From: SIG701 sp045611685 | GTDB taxonomy: Bacteria; Bacillota; Clostridia; Oscillospirales; CAG-272 | Reading direction: 5' to 3' | Assembly: GCA_045611685.1 (NCBI GenBank) | Contig: JAZKXO010000079.1 | Coordinates: 186,001-250,000 of the forward strand | DNA length: 64,000 bases | In this document: piece after piece, positions 1-6,530 of the stretch | Layout: the number at the start of each line of letters is the position of its first letter | How positions within the stretch are numbered: the stretch's first letter is position 1 | Program-made: the position numbers and the translations under genes | Notes under the pieces: generated by a model | Databases searched by the model: none | The model's input: the letters and a program-made list of their open reading frames with translations, nothing else | Told to the model about the DNA's origin: nothing

Positions 1-1
1 C

Positions 2-127
2 GCAGGACTGGCTGCAACGGATCCGGCGCTCGTACCGTACGGTGCAATGACAGCCACTTTCTATACGGGTCTCGGCTGCCTCCTCTGCCCGTCCGTTCTG
101 TACGCACTCACCGAGCTGATCCTTTGA
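2..127 (+). CDS. C-terminal end of an unidentified, probably membrane protein (5' truncated by window edge)
   Basis: The reading frame is open from the first bases and ends at TGA 125-127, giving about 41 residues. The tail is hydrophobic and small-residue rich (it contains TATFYTGLGCLLCPSVLYAL and ends TELIL), which suggests a final membrane helix. A rho-independent terminator follows 11 bases later, so this is the last gene of its transcript. I do not recognise the family from this fragment and the start lies outside the window. Confidence 0.55.
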   Translation, partial: AGLAATDPALVPYGAMTATFYTGLGCLLCPSVLYALTELIL

Positions 128-138
128 TACATAAACAC

Positions 139-166
139 AAAAACAGCCTCCTCGGAGGCTGTTTTT
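139..166 (+). terminator. Rho-independent terminator of the gene ending at 127
   Basis: A perfect stem (ACAGCCTCC / GGAGGCTGT with flanking A and T runs) is followed by TTTTTCTTT. It separates the upstream gene from the trpS promoter. Confidence 0.85.
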
Positions 167-177
167 CTTTGACCCGA

Positions 178-206
178 TTGACTTTCTTTTCCACTTGGAG
201 TATAAT
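178..206 (+). promoter_or_regulatory. Sigma-A promoter of trpS
   Basis: TTGACT (178-183) and TATAAT (201-206) are separated by 17 bp. Transcription would begin near 213. No T-box or trp leader fits in the short 5' UTR, so trpS is not controlled by a T-box here. Confidence 0.8.
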
Positions 207-240
207 ATAGGGTAGATTTGATGAAAAAGGAAACACTTAT

Positions 241-1245
241 ATGTATAAAGATAAAAAAGTCGTATTTTCGGGCGTACAGCCCTCCGGTATGCTGACGATC
301 GGCAACTATCTCGGCGCGATCCACAATTTTCCCTCGTTTTCTGAGCAGTACCGCTGTTACTACTGCGTCGTGGATCTGCACGCCATCACCGTACGTCAGA
401 ATCCGGCGGAACTGCGCCGCCGCACCTACGAGACGCTGGCCCTGTATATGGCTTGCGGACTCGATCCGAAGAAAAATGTGCTCTTCGCGCAGAGCCACGT
501 TTCCGCCCACGCGGAGCTTGGCTGGATCCTCGACTGCTACACGATGTTCGGTGAACTCTCCCGCATGACGCAGTTCAAGGATAAAAGCGCTAAGAACGCC
601 GACAACATCAACGCCGGTCTGTTTACATACCCTGCCCTGATGGCGGCGGATATCCTCCTCTACCAGACGGAACTCGTACCGGTCGGCAGCGACCAGAAGC
701 AGCACCTTGAGCTGGCACGTGATATCGCGACGCGCTTCAACGGCATCTACGGTGACACGTTTGTCGTACCGGATGGATTCATCCCGAAGGCCGCGGCACG
801 CGTAATGTCTCTCGCCGATCCCACGAAAAAGATGAGCAAGTCCGACGAGAACGAGAACGCCGTCGTCCGTATTCTCGATCCGAAAGACGTGATTCTGAGA
901 AAGTTCAAGCGTGCCGTTACCGATTCCGGTTGTGAAGTCCGCCGCGGTGAAGGCAAGGCAGCGATCGAAAACCTCATGTCCATTTACGGCGCCTTTGCGG
1001 GCAAAACGATGGACGAGATCGAACGCGAATTCGACGGCCGCGGCTACGGCGATTTCAAAGCCGCCGTCGGCGAGGCGTGCGCGGATGCGCTCTCGCCCAT
1101 TCAGGCTGAATTCAATCGCCTGATGGCGGACAAAGCGTATCTCGAATCCGTTATGGCTGAGGGCGCGGCAGAAGCGGCACACGATACGCTTCGCACCATG
1201 TCCAAGGTGCGCCGCAAGATCGGCTTCACCGAAATCAAACGGTAA
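241..1245 (+). CDS. trpS: Tryptophan-tRNA ligase
   Basis: This is the class I aminoacyl-tRNA synthetase that charges tRNA-Trp in the cytoplasm. The protein has 334 residues, the usual length for bacterial TrpRS. The N-terminal HIGH-type signature appears as PSGMLTIGNYLG near residues 14-25. The adenylate-site segments QFKDKS and GSDQKQHLELARD are present, and the KMSKS loop is intact (KKMSKS near residue 197). The start ATG has an AAAGGAAA ribosome-binding site about 8 bases upstream. The gene is monocistronic between its own promoter and a strong shared terminator, and it converges with dapB. Confidence 0.97.
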   Translation: MYKDKKVVFSGVQPSGMLTIGNYLGAIHNFPSFSEQYRCYYCVVDLHAITVRQNPAELRRRTYETLALYMACGLDPKKNVLFAQSHVSAHAELGWILDCYTMFGELSRMTQFKDKSAKNADNINAGLFTYPALMAADILLYQTELVPVGSDQKQHLELARDIATRFNGIYGDTFVVPDGFIPKAAARVMSLADPTKKMSKSDENENAVVRILDPKDVILRKFKRAVTDSGCEVRRGEGKAAIENLMSIYGAFAGKTMDEIEREFDGRGYGDFKAAVGEACADALSPIQAEFNRLMADKAYLESVMAEGAAEAAHDTLRTMSKVRRKIGFTEIKR

Positions 1246-1290
1246 TAAAAGAACGGCTTGGGATAAACCCAAGCCGTTCTTTTATTACCG
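1240..1290. terminator. Bidirectional terminator shared by trpS and dapB, a 23-bp perfect inverted repeat
   Basis: The arms CGGTAATAAAAGAACGGCTT... and its exact complement flank a 5-base loop (ATAAA). The stem runs past the GC core into the last codons of both genes, so each gene ends CGG TAA inside the repeat. T runs occur on both strands, so it can terminate in both directions. Confidence 0.92.
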
Positions 1291-2055
1291 TTCGTCCGCA
1301 ATCATATCAGCCATGGAATAAAGGCCCGCTTTCTTCACCTCGGCAAGATACAAAGCGGCGCGCACCGCACCGGTTGCAAACACGTCGCGGCTGTACGCAC
1401 TGTGAGAGAGGCGGATCACCTCATCGGGTCCCGCAAAGATCACCTCATGCTCACCGACGATCGTGCCGCCGCGCACGCTGTGGATACCGATCTCACTCTC
1501 ACCGCGCTCACGGCGCACAGTGTGTCGGTCGTACACGTACTCGCTGTCCTCGCGCACCGACTTTGCGGCATCCGCCAACATCAGCGCCGTTCCGCTGGGG
1601 GCATCAAGCTTCTTGTTATGGTGCTGTTCCACGATCTCAATATTGTAGTCAAGGCCAAGAGCAGCCGTCGCCCGCTTCACGAGATCGACAAGCAGGTTGA
1701 TCCCGAGCGACATATTTCTGGAATACATCACGGGGATAACGCCTGCCGCTTCTTTGATCGCGGCAATCTCCTCCTCCGTGTGGCCGGTGGTAGCAATCAC
1801 GGCGGGGATATGTTTTGCTTTCGCATATGTGAGAAGCGGGATCGCCGCAGTATGGTGCGAGCAGTCAATGATCACATCGGGTGTCTCCACGCATTCGTCG
1901 ATAGAAGCATACACGGGAAAATCGTATCTCGGTGCTACACTCTGTGCCATAACGTCAATGCCGGCAATGATGCGAGAGTCGGCACTCTCGGCGATGCGGG
2001 AAACGATCGCAGAACCGAGACGGCCGCCGCATCCACTAACAAGTATGTTTTTCAT
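1285..2055 (-). CDS. dapB: 4-hydroxy-tetrahydrodipicolinate reductase
   Basis: DapB reduces the DapA product with NAD(P)H in lysine and diaminopimelate synthesis, which feeds peptidoglycan and, in spore formers, dipicolinate. The 256 residues match the family length. The N-terminal dinucleotide-binding loop reads VSGCGGRLGSAI. The catalytic segment EQHHNKKLDAPSGTA carries the acid/base histidine and substrate lysine. The C-terminal half has the substrate-binding HSVRGGTIVGEHEV region. The gene lies 51 bases downstream of dapA on the same strand and should share the riboswitch-controlled transcript. Confidence 0.96.
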   Translation of the reverse strand: MKNILVSGCGGRLGSAIVSRIAESADSRIIAGIDVMAQSVAPRYDFPVYASIDECVETPDVIIDCSHHTAAIPLLTYAKAKHIPAVIATTGHTEEEIAAIKEAAGVIPVMYSRNMSLGINLLVDLVKRATAALGLDYNIEIVEQHHNKKLDAPSGTALMLADAAKSVREDSEYVYDRHTVRRERGESEIGIHSVRGGTIVGEHEVIFAGPDEVIRLSHSAYSRDVFATGAVRAALYLAEVKKAGLYSMADMIADER

Positions 2056-2106
2056 CCTTTGTTTTCCCGATTCAGAATCGGGCTTCCTTTTGTAATTTTA
2101 TGTCCG

Positions 2107-3003
2107 TCAGATAAGGCCTGCGCCGCGAAGAGCCTCCGCAAGGACCGCACGGTTTGCCTCTTCCATCTCACAAAGGGGCAGCCGCATATCGTCCGAGCAA
2201 AGCCCCATCATACCGCACGCGGTCTTCACGGGGATCGGGTTGACCTCGATGAACAAAGCGTTGATGAGTTTGAGGAGTCTGAGCTGAAGCTCCGCCGCAG
2301 ACTTGTAATTGCCCTCGAAGCAGTAGCGGCACATGTCGTGCGTTTCTTTCGGCATTACGTTCGAGAGAACGGAGATAACGCCGCTGCCGCCGAGCGACAT
2401 GATCGGCACGATCTGGTCATCGTTGCCGCTGTATACGGCAAGCGTATCGGTAAGCTCGGCGCGAATCTCCGCAATGGCGCTGAGATTGCCGGATGCTTCC
2501 TTCGTAGCCACGATCCGCTCGTGCTTGGCAAGTTCCTTATAGACCTTTAAGGGAATATTCACGCCCGTGCGGGACGGCACGTTATAAAGAATGATCGGCT
2601 TGTCGGTCACGTCCGCTATGGCAAGGAAACTCTTCACAAGCCCCTTCGGCGTTGCCTTATTGTAATACGGAGATACGAGAAGAAGCGCGTCGCATCCTAC
2701 CTCGCACGCATAGCGGGAAAGAGAGATCGCGTAATCGGTATCATTGGAGCCCGTACCCGCAATGATCGGCACGCGTCCCGCCGCCTTCTCTACGCTGTAA
2801 CGAAGCACCTCGCGATGCTCCTCGTCGGTCAAGGTAGAGCCCTCACCGGTCGTTCCGGCAATCACAAGGGCATCAATGCCGCCGGCAATCTGCCAGTCGA
2901 TCAGTCTGCCGAACGCATCGTAATCCACGCCGCCGTTTTTGAACGGCGTAACGAGGGCGGTCGCCGCACCCTCAAAAACAAGATTTTTCTGAAAAACTCC
3001 CAT
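2107..3003 (-). CDS. dapA: 4-hydroxy-tetrahydrodipicolinate synthase
   Basis: DapA condenses pyruvate with aspartate semialdehyde, the committed step to lysine and diaminopimelate. I placed the start at 3003 (MGVFQKNLVFEG), which has an AGAGGT ribosome-binding site and gives 298 residues; the frame stays open upstream but that would read through the riboswitch. Family marks are the GTTGEG loop, the YNVPSRTG tyrosine region and the Schiff-base lysine in IVATKEASGN. It is first in the dapAB transcript and sits directly behind a lysine riboswitch with a terminator, so it should be repressed by lysine. Confidence 0.96.
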   Translation of the reverse strand: MGVFQKNLVFEGAATALVTPFKNGGVDYDAFGRLIDWQIAGGIDALVIAGTTGEGSTLTDEEHREVLRYSVEKAAGRVPIIAGTGSNDTDYAISLSRYACEVGCDALLLVSPYYNKATPKGLVKSFLAIADVTDKPIILYNVPSRTGVNIPLKVYKELAKHERIVATKEASGNLSAIAEIRAELTDTLAVYSGNDDQIVPIMSLGGSGVISVLSNVMPKETHDMCRYCFEGNYKSAAELQLRLLKLINALFIEVNPIPVKTACGMMGLCSDDMRLPLCEMEEANRAVLAEALRGAGLI

Positions 3004-3055
3004 AATATACCTCTGAAAAAGTAAATTTTTCGTCCGGCCCTTCATGGTATAACAA

Positions 3056-3083
3056 AAACCGGCTTGAAAACCGGCTTTCTGTG
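3056..3083 (-). terminator. Terminator of the lysine riboswitch expression platform
   Basis: On the minus strand AAAGCCGG and CCGGTTTT pair around the loop TTTTCAAG, followed by TTTTTGTT. It lies between the aptamer and dapA, about 50 bases before the dapA start codon, and is the likely premature stop when lysine is bound. Confidence 0.8.
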
Positions 3084-3123
3084 TACTATAATATAAGCAT
3101 GGACAAGCCACGATACCAGATAC

Positions 3124-3303
3124 ACAGATAGCACCCCACAACAGCCCAAGACTGAAGTGACAGTACAGCCGCTTTCGCCAACTGTCCCGGAACGGGCGGC
3201 ATCCGTACCGACCGAGCCTCGGCATCTCTCGCCTTTTCCTGCGGATCGGTGGCAACGGACTTGCCTTCCCGCCGGTACTGATCGGAGACGCACCTCTATC
3301 TTC
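3124..3303 (-). promoter_or_regulatory. Lysine riboswitch (L-box) upstream of dapA
   Basis: Read on the minus strand the leader has the L-box landmarks in order: GATAGAGGTGCG at the 5' base of P1 (3289-3300), an AGTA motif, GGAAGGC, GCCGAGGC, then CACTTCAGTCTTGGGCTG and GGGGTGCTATC, whose CTATC closes P1 with GATAG (ending at 3127). L-box RNAs bind lysine and control lysine synthesis or import genes. The downstream gene is dapA and a terminator follows the aptamer, so the arrangement is a transcriptional OFF switch. Confidence 0.93.
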
Positions 3304-3338
3304 ATTTTATGTACAAAACCTAAATTCCGTACAACGAT

Positions 3339-3367
3339 ATGGTAACATATTTTCCTGCCCCTGTCAA
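3339..3367 (-). promoter_or_regulatory. Promoter of the riboswitch-dapA-dapB transcript
   Basis: On the minus strand TTGACA (3362-3367) is followed after 17 bp by TACCAT (3339-3344). The start would be near 3332, about 30 bases ahead of the aptamer. Confidence 0.7.
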
Positions 3368-3420
3368 GTAAGTACAAAAAATATCCGTAAAATTCCCCCG
3401 AAAGGATTGATCAACGCCGT

Positions 3421-4524
3421 ATGATTAAAAACCAACTGCCCGAAACGGAACTCACCCTCTCCGATTTCGATTACGAGCTCCCCGAATCGTATATCGCTCA
3501 GACACCGCTCGAGCCTCGGGATTCATCCCGTCTTATGATCGTCGATCGAGAAAACGATACCGTCGAGCATACCGTATTCCGTGAAATCATCGAGTATCTC
3601 CGTCCTGAGGACGTGCTCGTCGTAAACGACACCCGCGTGATCCCCGCCCGTATCATCGGCCACCGTTCCCGAAAAATGACCGCCGAGGGCGTACTCGTCC
3701 CCACGGAGAGCACGGCACCCGTAGAGCTTCTTCTCTTAAAGCAACTCGAAAACGACGTATGGGAAGCACTCGCAGGTCCCGGCAAGCGGGCACGCCCCGG
3801 AGACGTGCTTTCTTTCGGCACGGGATTTCTCACCGCCAAAATCGAAGGGATCGGCGAGGAAGGCTGCCGCATCGTCCGTTTCGAAACGGACAAGACGGAA
3901 TGTGAAACGGTATACGAAGCACTCCACCGCTTAGGCTCTATGCCGCTGCCGCCATATATCACAGAGCATCTGGACAATCCCGAGCGCTATCAGACCGTGT
4001 ATTCCCGCCACGAGGGATCGGCCGCCGCACCCACGGCAGGCCTCCACTTCACGCCCGAACTGCTCGATCGCATCCGTGAAAAAGGATGCGCCGTCGTGCC
4101 GGTGCTTCTGCACGTGGGGCTCGGCACGTTCCGACCGGTCAAAGAAGAGAAACTCGCCGATCACGAAATGCACGCCGAATACATCTCCGTAACGGAGGAG
4201 GCCGCCCGCATCGTAAACGAACGGCGCGCGAGTGGCGGCCGCGTGATCGCCGTCGGCACCACCTCCTGCCGCACGCTCGAAAGCGCGTCGGATGAAAACG
4301 GCATTTTGCATCCCGTATCGGGCGACACGGGCATTTTCATCTATCCCGGATACAAATTCAAAATGACAGACGCGCTCATCACGAATTTCCATCTCCCCAA
4401 GAGCACGCTTCTCATGCTCGTATCGGCACTCGCCGGCAGAGAAAGAATGCTTAAGGCCTACCGGACGGCAGTTGAGGAAAAATACCGCTTCTTCTCCTTT
4501 GGCGACGCGATGTTTATTCAGTGA
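3421..4524 (+). CDS. queA: S-adenosylmethionine:tRNA ribosyltransferase-isomerase
   Basis: QueA transfers and isomerises the ribosyl moiety of S-adenosylmethionine onto 7-aminomethyl-7-deazaguanine in tRNA, giving epoxyqueuosine at the wobble position. The 367 residues are slightly longer than the usual 340-350. Conserved blocks are YELPESYIAQTP near the N-terminus, VVNDTRVIPARI, GSMPLPPYI, AAPTAGLHFT, LHVGLGTFRPV, and ITNFHLPKSTLLMLVSA at the C-terminus. AAAGGA lies about 14 bases before the ATG, which is long, but no better in-frame start is seen. It is divergent from dapA. No other queuosine genes are in view. Confidence 0.95.
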   Translation: MIKNQLPETELTLSDFDYELPESYIAQTPLEPRDSSRLMIVDRENDTVEHTVFREIIEYLRPEDVLVVNDTRVIPARIIGHRSRKMTAEGVLVPTESTAPVELLLLKQLENDVWEALAGPGKRARPGDVLSFGTGFLTAKIEGIGEEGCRIVRFETDKTECETVYEALHRLGSMPLPPYITEHLDNPERYQTVYSRHEGSAAAPTAGLHFTPELLDRIREKGCAVVPVLLHVGLGTFRPVKEEKLADHEMHAEYISVTEEAARIVNERRASGGRVIAVGTTSCRTLESASDENGILHPVSGDTGIFIYPGYKFKMTDALITNFHLPKSTLLMLVSALAGRERMLKAYRTAVEEKYRFFSFGDAMFIQ

Positions 4525-4557
4525 AAATCGAATTTTTGGGTATTTTCGTCGCACGTG

Positions 4558-4586
4558 TTGATTTTTTTCGAATCTTCTGTTATAAT
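4558..4586 (+). promoter_or_regulatory. Sigma-A promoter ahead of a small transcript
   Basis: TTGATT (4558-4563) and a perfect TATAAT (4581-4586) are spaced by 17 bp. The transcript would run to the terminator at 4856, about 260 bases, and contains only the 63-residue frame at 4640. Confidence 0.75.
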
Positions 4587-4639
4587 ATGCTTGTTTTCCA
4601 TATTTAAGAGGAGATACGGCATCCTGCCGATATATTTAT

Positions 4640-4831
4640 ATGCTTCGATTTTCCCGACTGCTCCGGTGGATCCTCGTCGGTATAGTGATGGCGGTACTCT
4701 GTACCGTGCCCGCCTTTGCGGCAGAATCTACCCTCGTGCAAAGCGCCGCACGCCTTCCAATGAACGATCTTATTCTCTCTGCCGCCGCGGCATGCGCTGC
4801 CTTGGCAACGACCTTTATGCGAACTCCATAA
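4640..4831 (+). CDS. Small hypothetical secreted or membrane protein (63 aa)
   Basis: The N-terminus is a good signal-peptide or membrane segment: basic residues, then WILVGIVMAVLCTVPAFA and an AFA-A cleavage-like site. The C-terminal part is alanine-rich and hydrophobic (DLILSAAAACAALATTF) and could be a second helix. A strong promoter lies upstream and the stop codon abuts a terminator. The weak point is initiation: the AGAGGAG at 4606-4612 is about 28 bases from the ATG. The transcript may instead be a small RNA. I recognise no family. Confidence 0.45.
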   Translation: MLRFSRLLRWILVGIVMAVLCTVPAFAAESTLVQSAARLPMNDLILSAAAACAALATTFMRTP

Positions 4832-4856
4832 AAACGCGGACGATGTCCGCGTTTTT
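4830..4856. terminator. Terminator between the small gene and dinB, usable from both sides
   Basis: AAAAACGCGGAC and GTCCGCGTTTTT pair around a 3-base loop. A and T runs flank both sides, so it can serve the small plus-strand transcript and dinB. Confidence 0.88.
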
Positions 4857-4861
4857 CTTTT

Positions 4862-6142
4862 TCAGTTTCCGTCCGCTACGAACCGTCCCCGATCGCCGAA
4901 CGATTCTCCCGGGTTCCAGGCGCGCTTCGGATCAATCAGAGCCGCCGACTCCCGTGCCGAAAGAAGCCGCAGATACGATGCGGAATAAATACTGTGCGCG
5001 CCGTACCGCGTGCGAAGCGTGTCCATGACGTCATCCAGCCGCGTTTCCCGCTCGTATTCGAGCTCGTTTTCGGAAAGAGACAGCTGCACGGGCGCCGAGG
5101 CATCCATCAGTTTGAAAACGCCTACGGAAACGGATCTGATCGGGACGCTCCACCGATAATTCTGCCGATACAGCCGGATCGCCGCCGCGGCGATCGTTTC
5201 CGTGTGCGCGGTAGGCACCTGAAGCGTCATCTGAAAATCTCTCGAAACGAGATTCGTATCCCGCAAGGAAAGCCGAACCCCACTCGCCGTCATCCCGTAT
5301 CCGCGGAGCCGCTGTCCCACCTCCACTGCCATCTCACGGATGAACGCCGCCATCTCCGCATCCGTTTCTATATCCCGCCTGGGCGTCATTCCGTGTGAGA
5401 TCGTTTGGATCGGTGCCGCCTGCGCCTTGGGGATAACGGGCGCGTCGTCAAGCCCGTTGGCGTGCCTCCAAAGCATCTCCCCGCTTTTCCCGAGCCACAC
5501 GCGCAGATATTCAGGCGGCGTGATCGCGAGCTGCCCTACCGTACGGATGCACCGTTTCTCAAGCGCACGAAGCGTCGCCGGTCCTACACCCAGAAGCTCC
5601 CCCACGGACAAGGGCCAGACGATCCTTTGAAAATCATTTTGGGGGATCGCGGTTACCGCGTCCGGTTTTTTGAGATCACTGCCCAGTTTCGCGAAAACTT
5701 TATTGAAAGAAACGCCTACGGAAATAGTAAGCCCCGTTTCCCGCTTCACCGTTTCGCGTATGCGGTGCGCGATCGTCATGGCGTCCCCGAACAAAAGTGT
5801 GCTCCCGCTCACGTCGAGCCAGCTTTCATCACACCCGAACGGTTCGATCATATCGGTAAAACGCCCGTAGATCGCATTCACGGTGCGTGAATACTGCTCG
5901 TATTCCCCGTATCGGGGCTGAACGATCGCTACCCCGGGACATTTCCGCCTGACCGTCGCCACCGTATCGCCGGTACAGACGCCCGCGGCTTTCGCAAGCT
6001 CGTTCTTCGCAAGGCAGATGCCATGCCGCTCCTCCACCGCTCCGCAGACCGCCACCGGCACATCCTTGAGGTCAGGACGCCGGACGCATTCCACGGATGC
6101 AAAAAAATTATTCAGATCACAGTGCAAAATAATCCTTCCCAC
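4862..6142 (-). CDS. dinB: DNA polymerase IV (Y-family translesion polymerase)
   Basis: This is an error-prone lesion-bypass polymerase. The 426 residues cover palm, fingers and thumb (about 1-240) and the little-finger domain (about 245-360). Catalytic acidic residues sit in LHCDLNNFFASVE near the start and CDESWLDVSG near residue 100; the steric-gate region follows NNFFASVE. I chose GTG 6142 because GGAGG lies 5-6 bases upstream, although the frame extends to a TTG at 6154. The extreme C-terminus shows no clear QLxLF-type clamp motif; the nearest is VQLSLSEN inside the little finger. It is controlled by a LexA-box promoter. Confidence 0.95.
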   Translation of the reverse strand: MGRIILHCDLNNFFASVECVRRPDLKDVPVAVCGAVEERHGICLAKNELAKAAGVCTGDTVATVRRKCPGVAIVQPRYGEYEQYSRTVNAIYGRFTDMIEPFGCDESWLDVSGSTLLFGDAMTIAHRIRETVKRETGLTISVGVSFNKVFAKLGSDLKKPDAVTAIPQNDFQRIVWPLSVGELLGVGPATLRALEKRCIRTVGQLAITPPEYLRVWLGKSGEMLWRHANGLDDAPVIPKAQAAPIQTISHGMTPRRDIETDAEMAAFIREMAVEVGQRLRGYGMTASGVRLSLRDTNLVSRDFQMTLQVPTAHTETIAAAAIRLYRQNYRWSVPIRSVSVGVFKLMDASAPVQLSLSENELEYERETRLDDVMDTLRTRYGAHSIYSASYLRLLSARESAALIDPKRAWNPGESFGDRGRFVADGN

Positions 6143-6152
6143 GCCGACCTCC

Positions 6153-6191
6153 AAACAAATGTTCTTTTTACAGTATACAGAACACTTGTTC
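6153..6191 (-). promoter_or_regulatory. LexA (SOS) operators of dinB: one perfect and one near-perfect box
   Basis: GAACACTTGTTC (6180-6191) fits the Gram-positive LexA consensus GAAC-N4-GTTC exactly and lies in the spacer between the -35 and -10 elements. A second site, GAACATTTGTTT on the minus strand (6153-6164), has one mismatch and lies near the ribosome-binding site. Bound LexA would block dinB until DNA damage. Confidence 0.88.
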
Positions 6192-6200
6192 TTTTGTCAA
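6172..6200 (-). promoter_or_regulatory. Sigma-A promoter of dinB
   Basis: On the minus strand TTGACA (6195-6200) and TATACT (6172-6177) are spaced by 17 bp. The perfect LexA box fills most of the spacer. Confidence 0.88.
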
Positions 6201-6263
6201 TAGATTTATCAAAAAAGCGTCGGAAATATATGCAAGTTTCGCCGAAAAAAATGCAAAACGCTC

Positions 6264-6293
6264 TTGACAAGCGGGGAGAAGATATGATATAAT
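6264..6293 (+). promoter_or_regulatory. Promoter of tRNA-Leu
   Basis: TTGACA (6264-6269) and TATAAT (6288-6293) are both exact, with an 18-bp spacer. Transcription would start about 25 bases before the tRNA. Confidence 0.88.
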
Positions 6294-6323
6294 AACAAAG
6301 CGCTCCGGAAATACGGACTGTAT

Positions 6324-6410
6324 GCGGGCATGGCGGAATTGGCAGACGCGCTAGATTCAGGTTCTAGTCGAAGCAATTCGGTGGAGGTTCAAGTCCTCTT
6401 GCCCGCACCA
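6324..6410 (+). tRNA. tRNA-Leu (anticodon CAG)
   Basis: The acceptor arms GCGGGCA and TGCCCGC pair, and the CCA end is encoded. The anticodon stem CTAGA/TCTAG holds the loop TTCAGGT with anticodon CAG. A long variable arm between anticodon and T stems and the T-loop GTTCAAG fit a class II leucine tRNA of 87 bases. Confidence 0.97.
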
Positions 6411-6417
6411 ATCAATG

Positions 6418-6464
6418 AATCCGAACCGTATCTTCCTTTTGGAAGACGGGTTCGGATTTATTTG
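6418..6464 (+). terminator. Terminator of tRNA-Leu
   Basis: AATCCGAACC pairs with GGTTCGGATT, with an inner ATCTTCC/GGAAGA stem and a TTTT loop, then TTATTT. It separates the tRNA from the oxidoreductase unit. Confidence 0.8.
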
Positions 6465-6530
6465 TTTATCCTATCGGAAACTACGTATCGCAAGGGTGAT
6501 ACCGGTTACCCCACAATGAAGGGATTATTT

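Noticed and set aside
61..1272. 403-codon minus-strand open frame opposite trpS
   Set aside because: trpS has all synthetase motifs, a promoter and a terminator; the antisense frame runs through its promoter and terminator.
2107..3255. Long form of dapA starting at 3255
   Set aside because: The extra 84 codons cover the lysine riboswitch and its terminator; the 298-residue form has the family length and a proper site.
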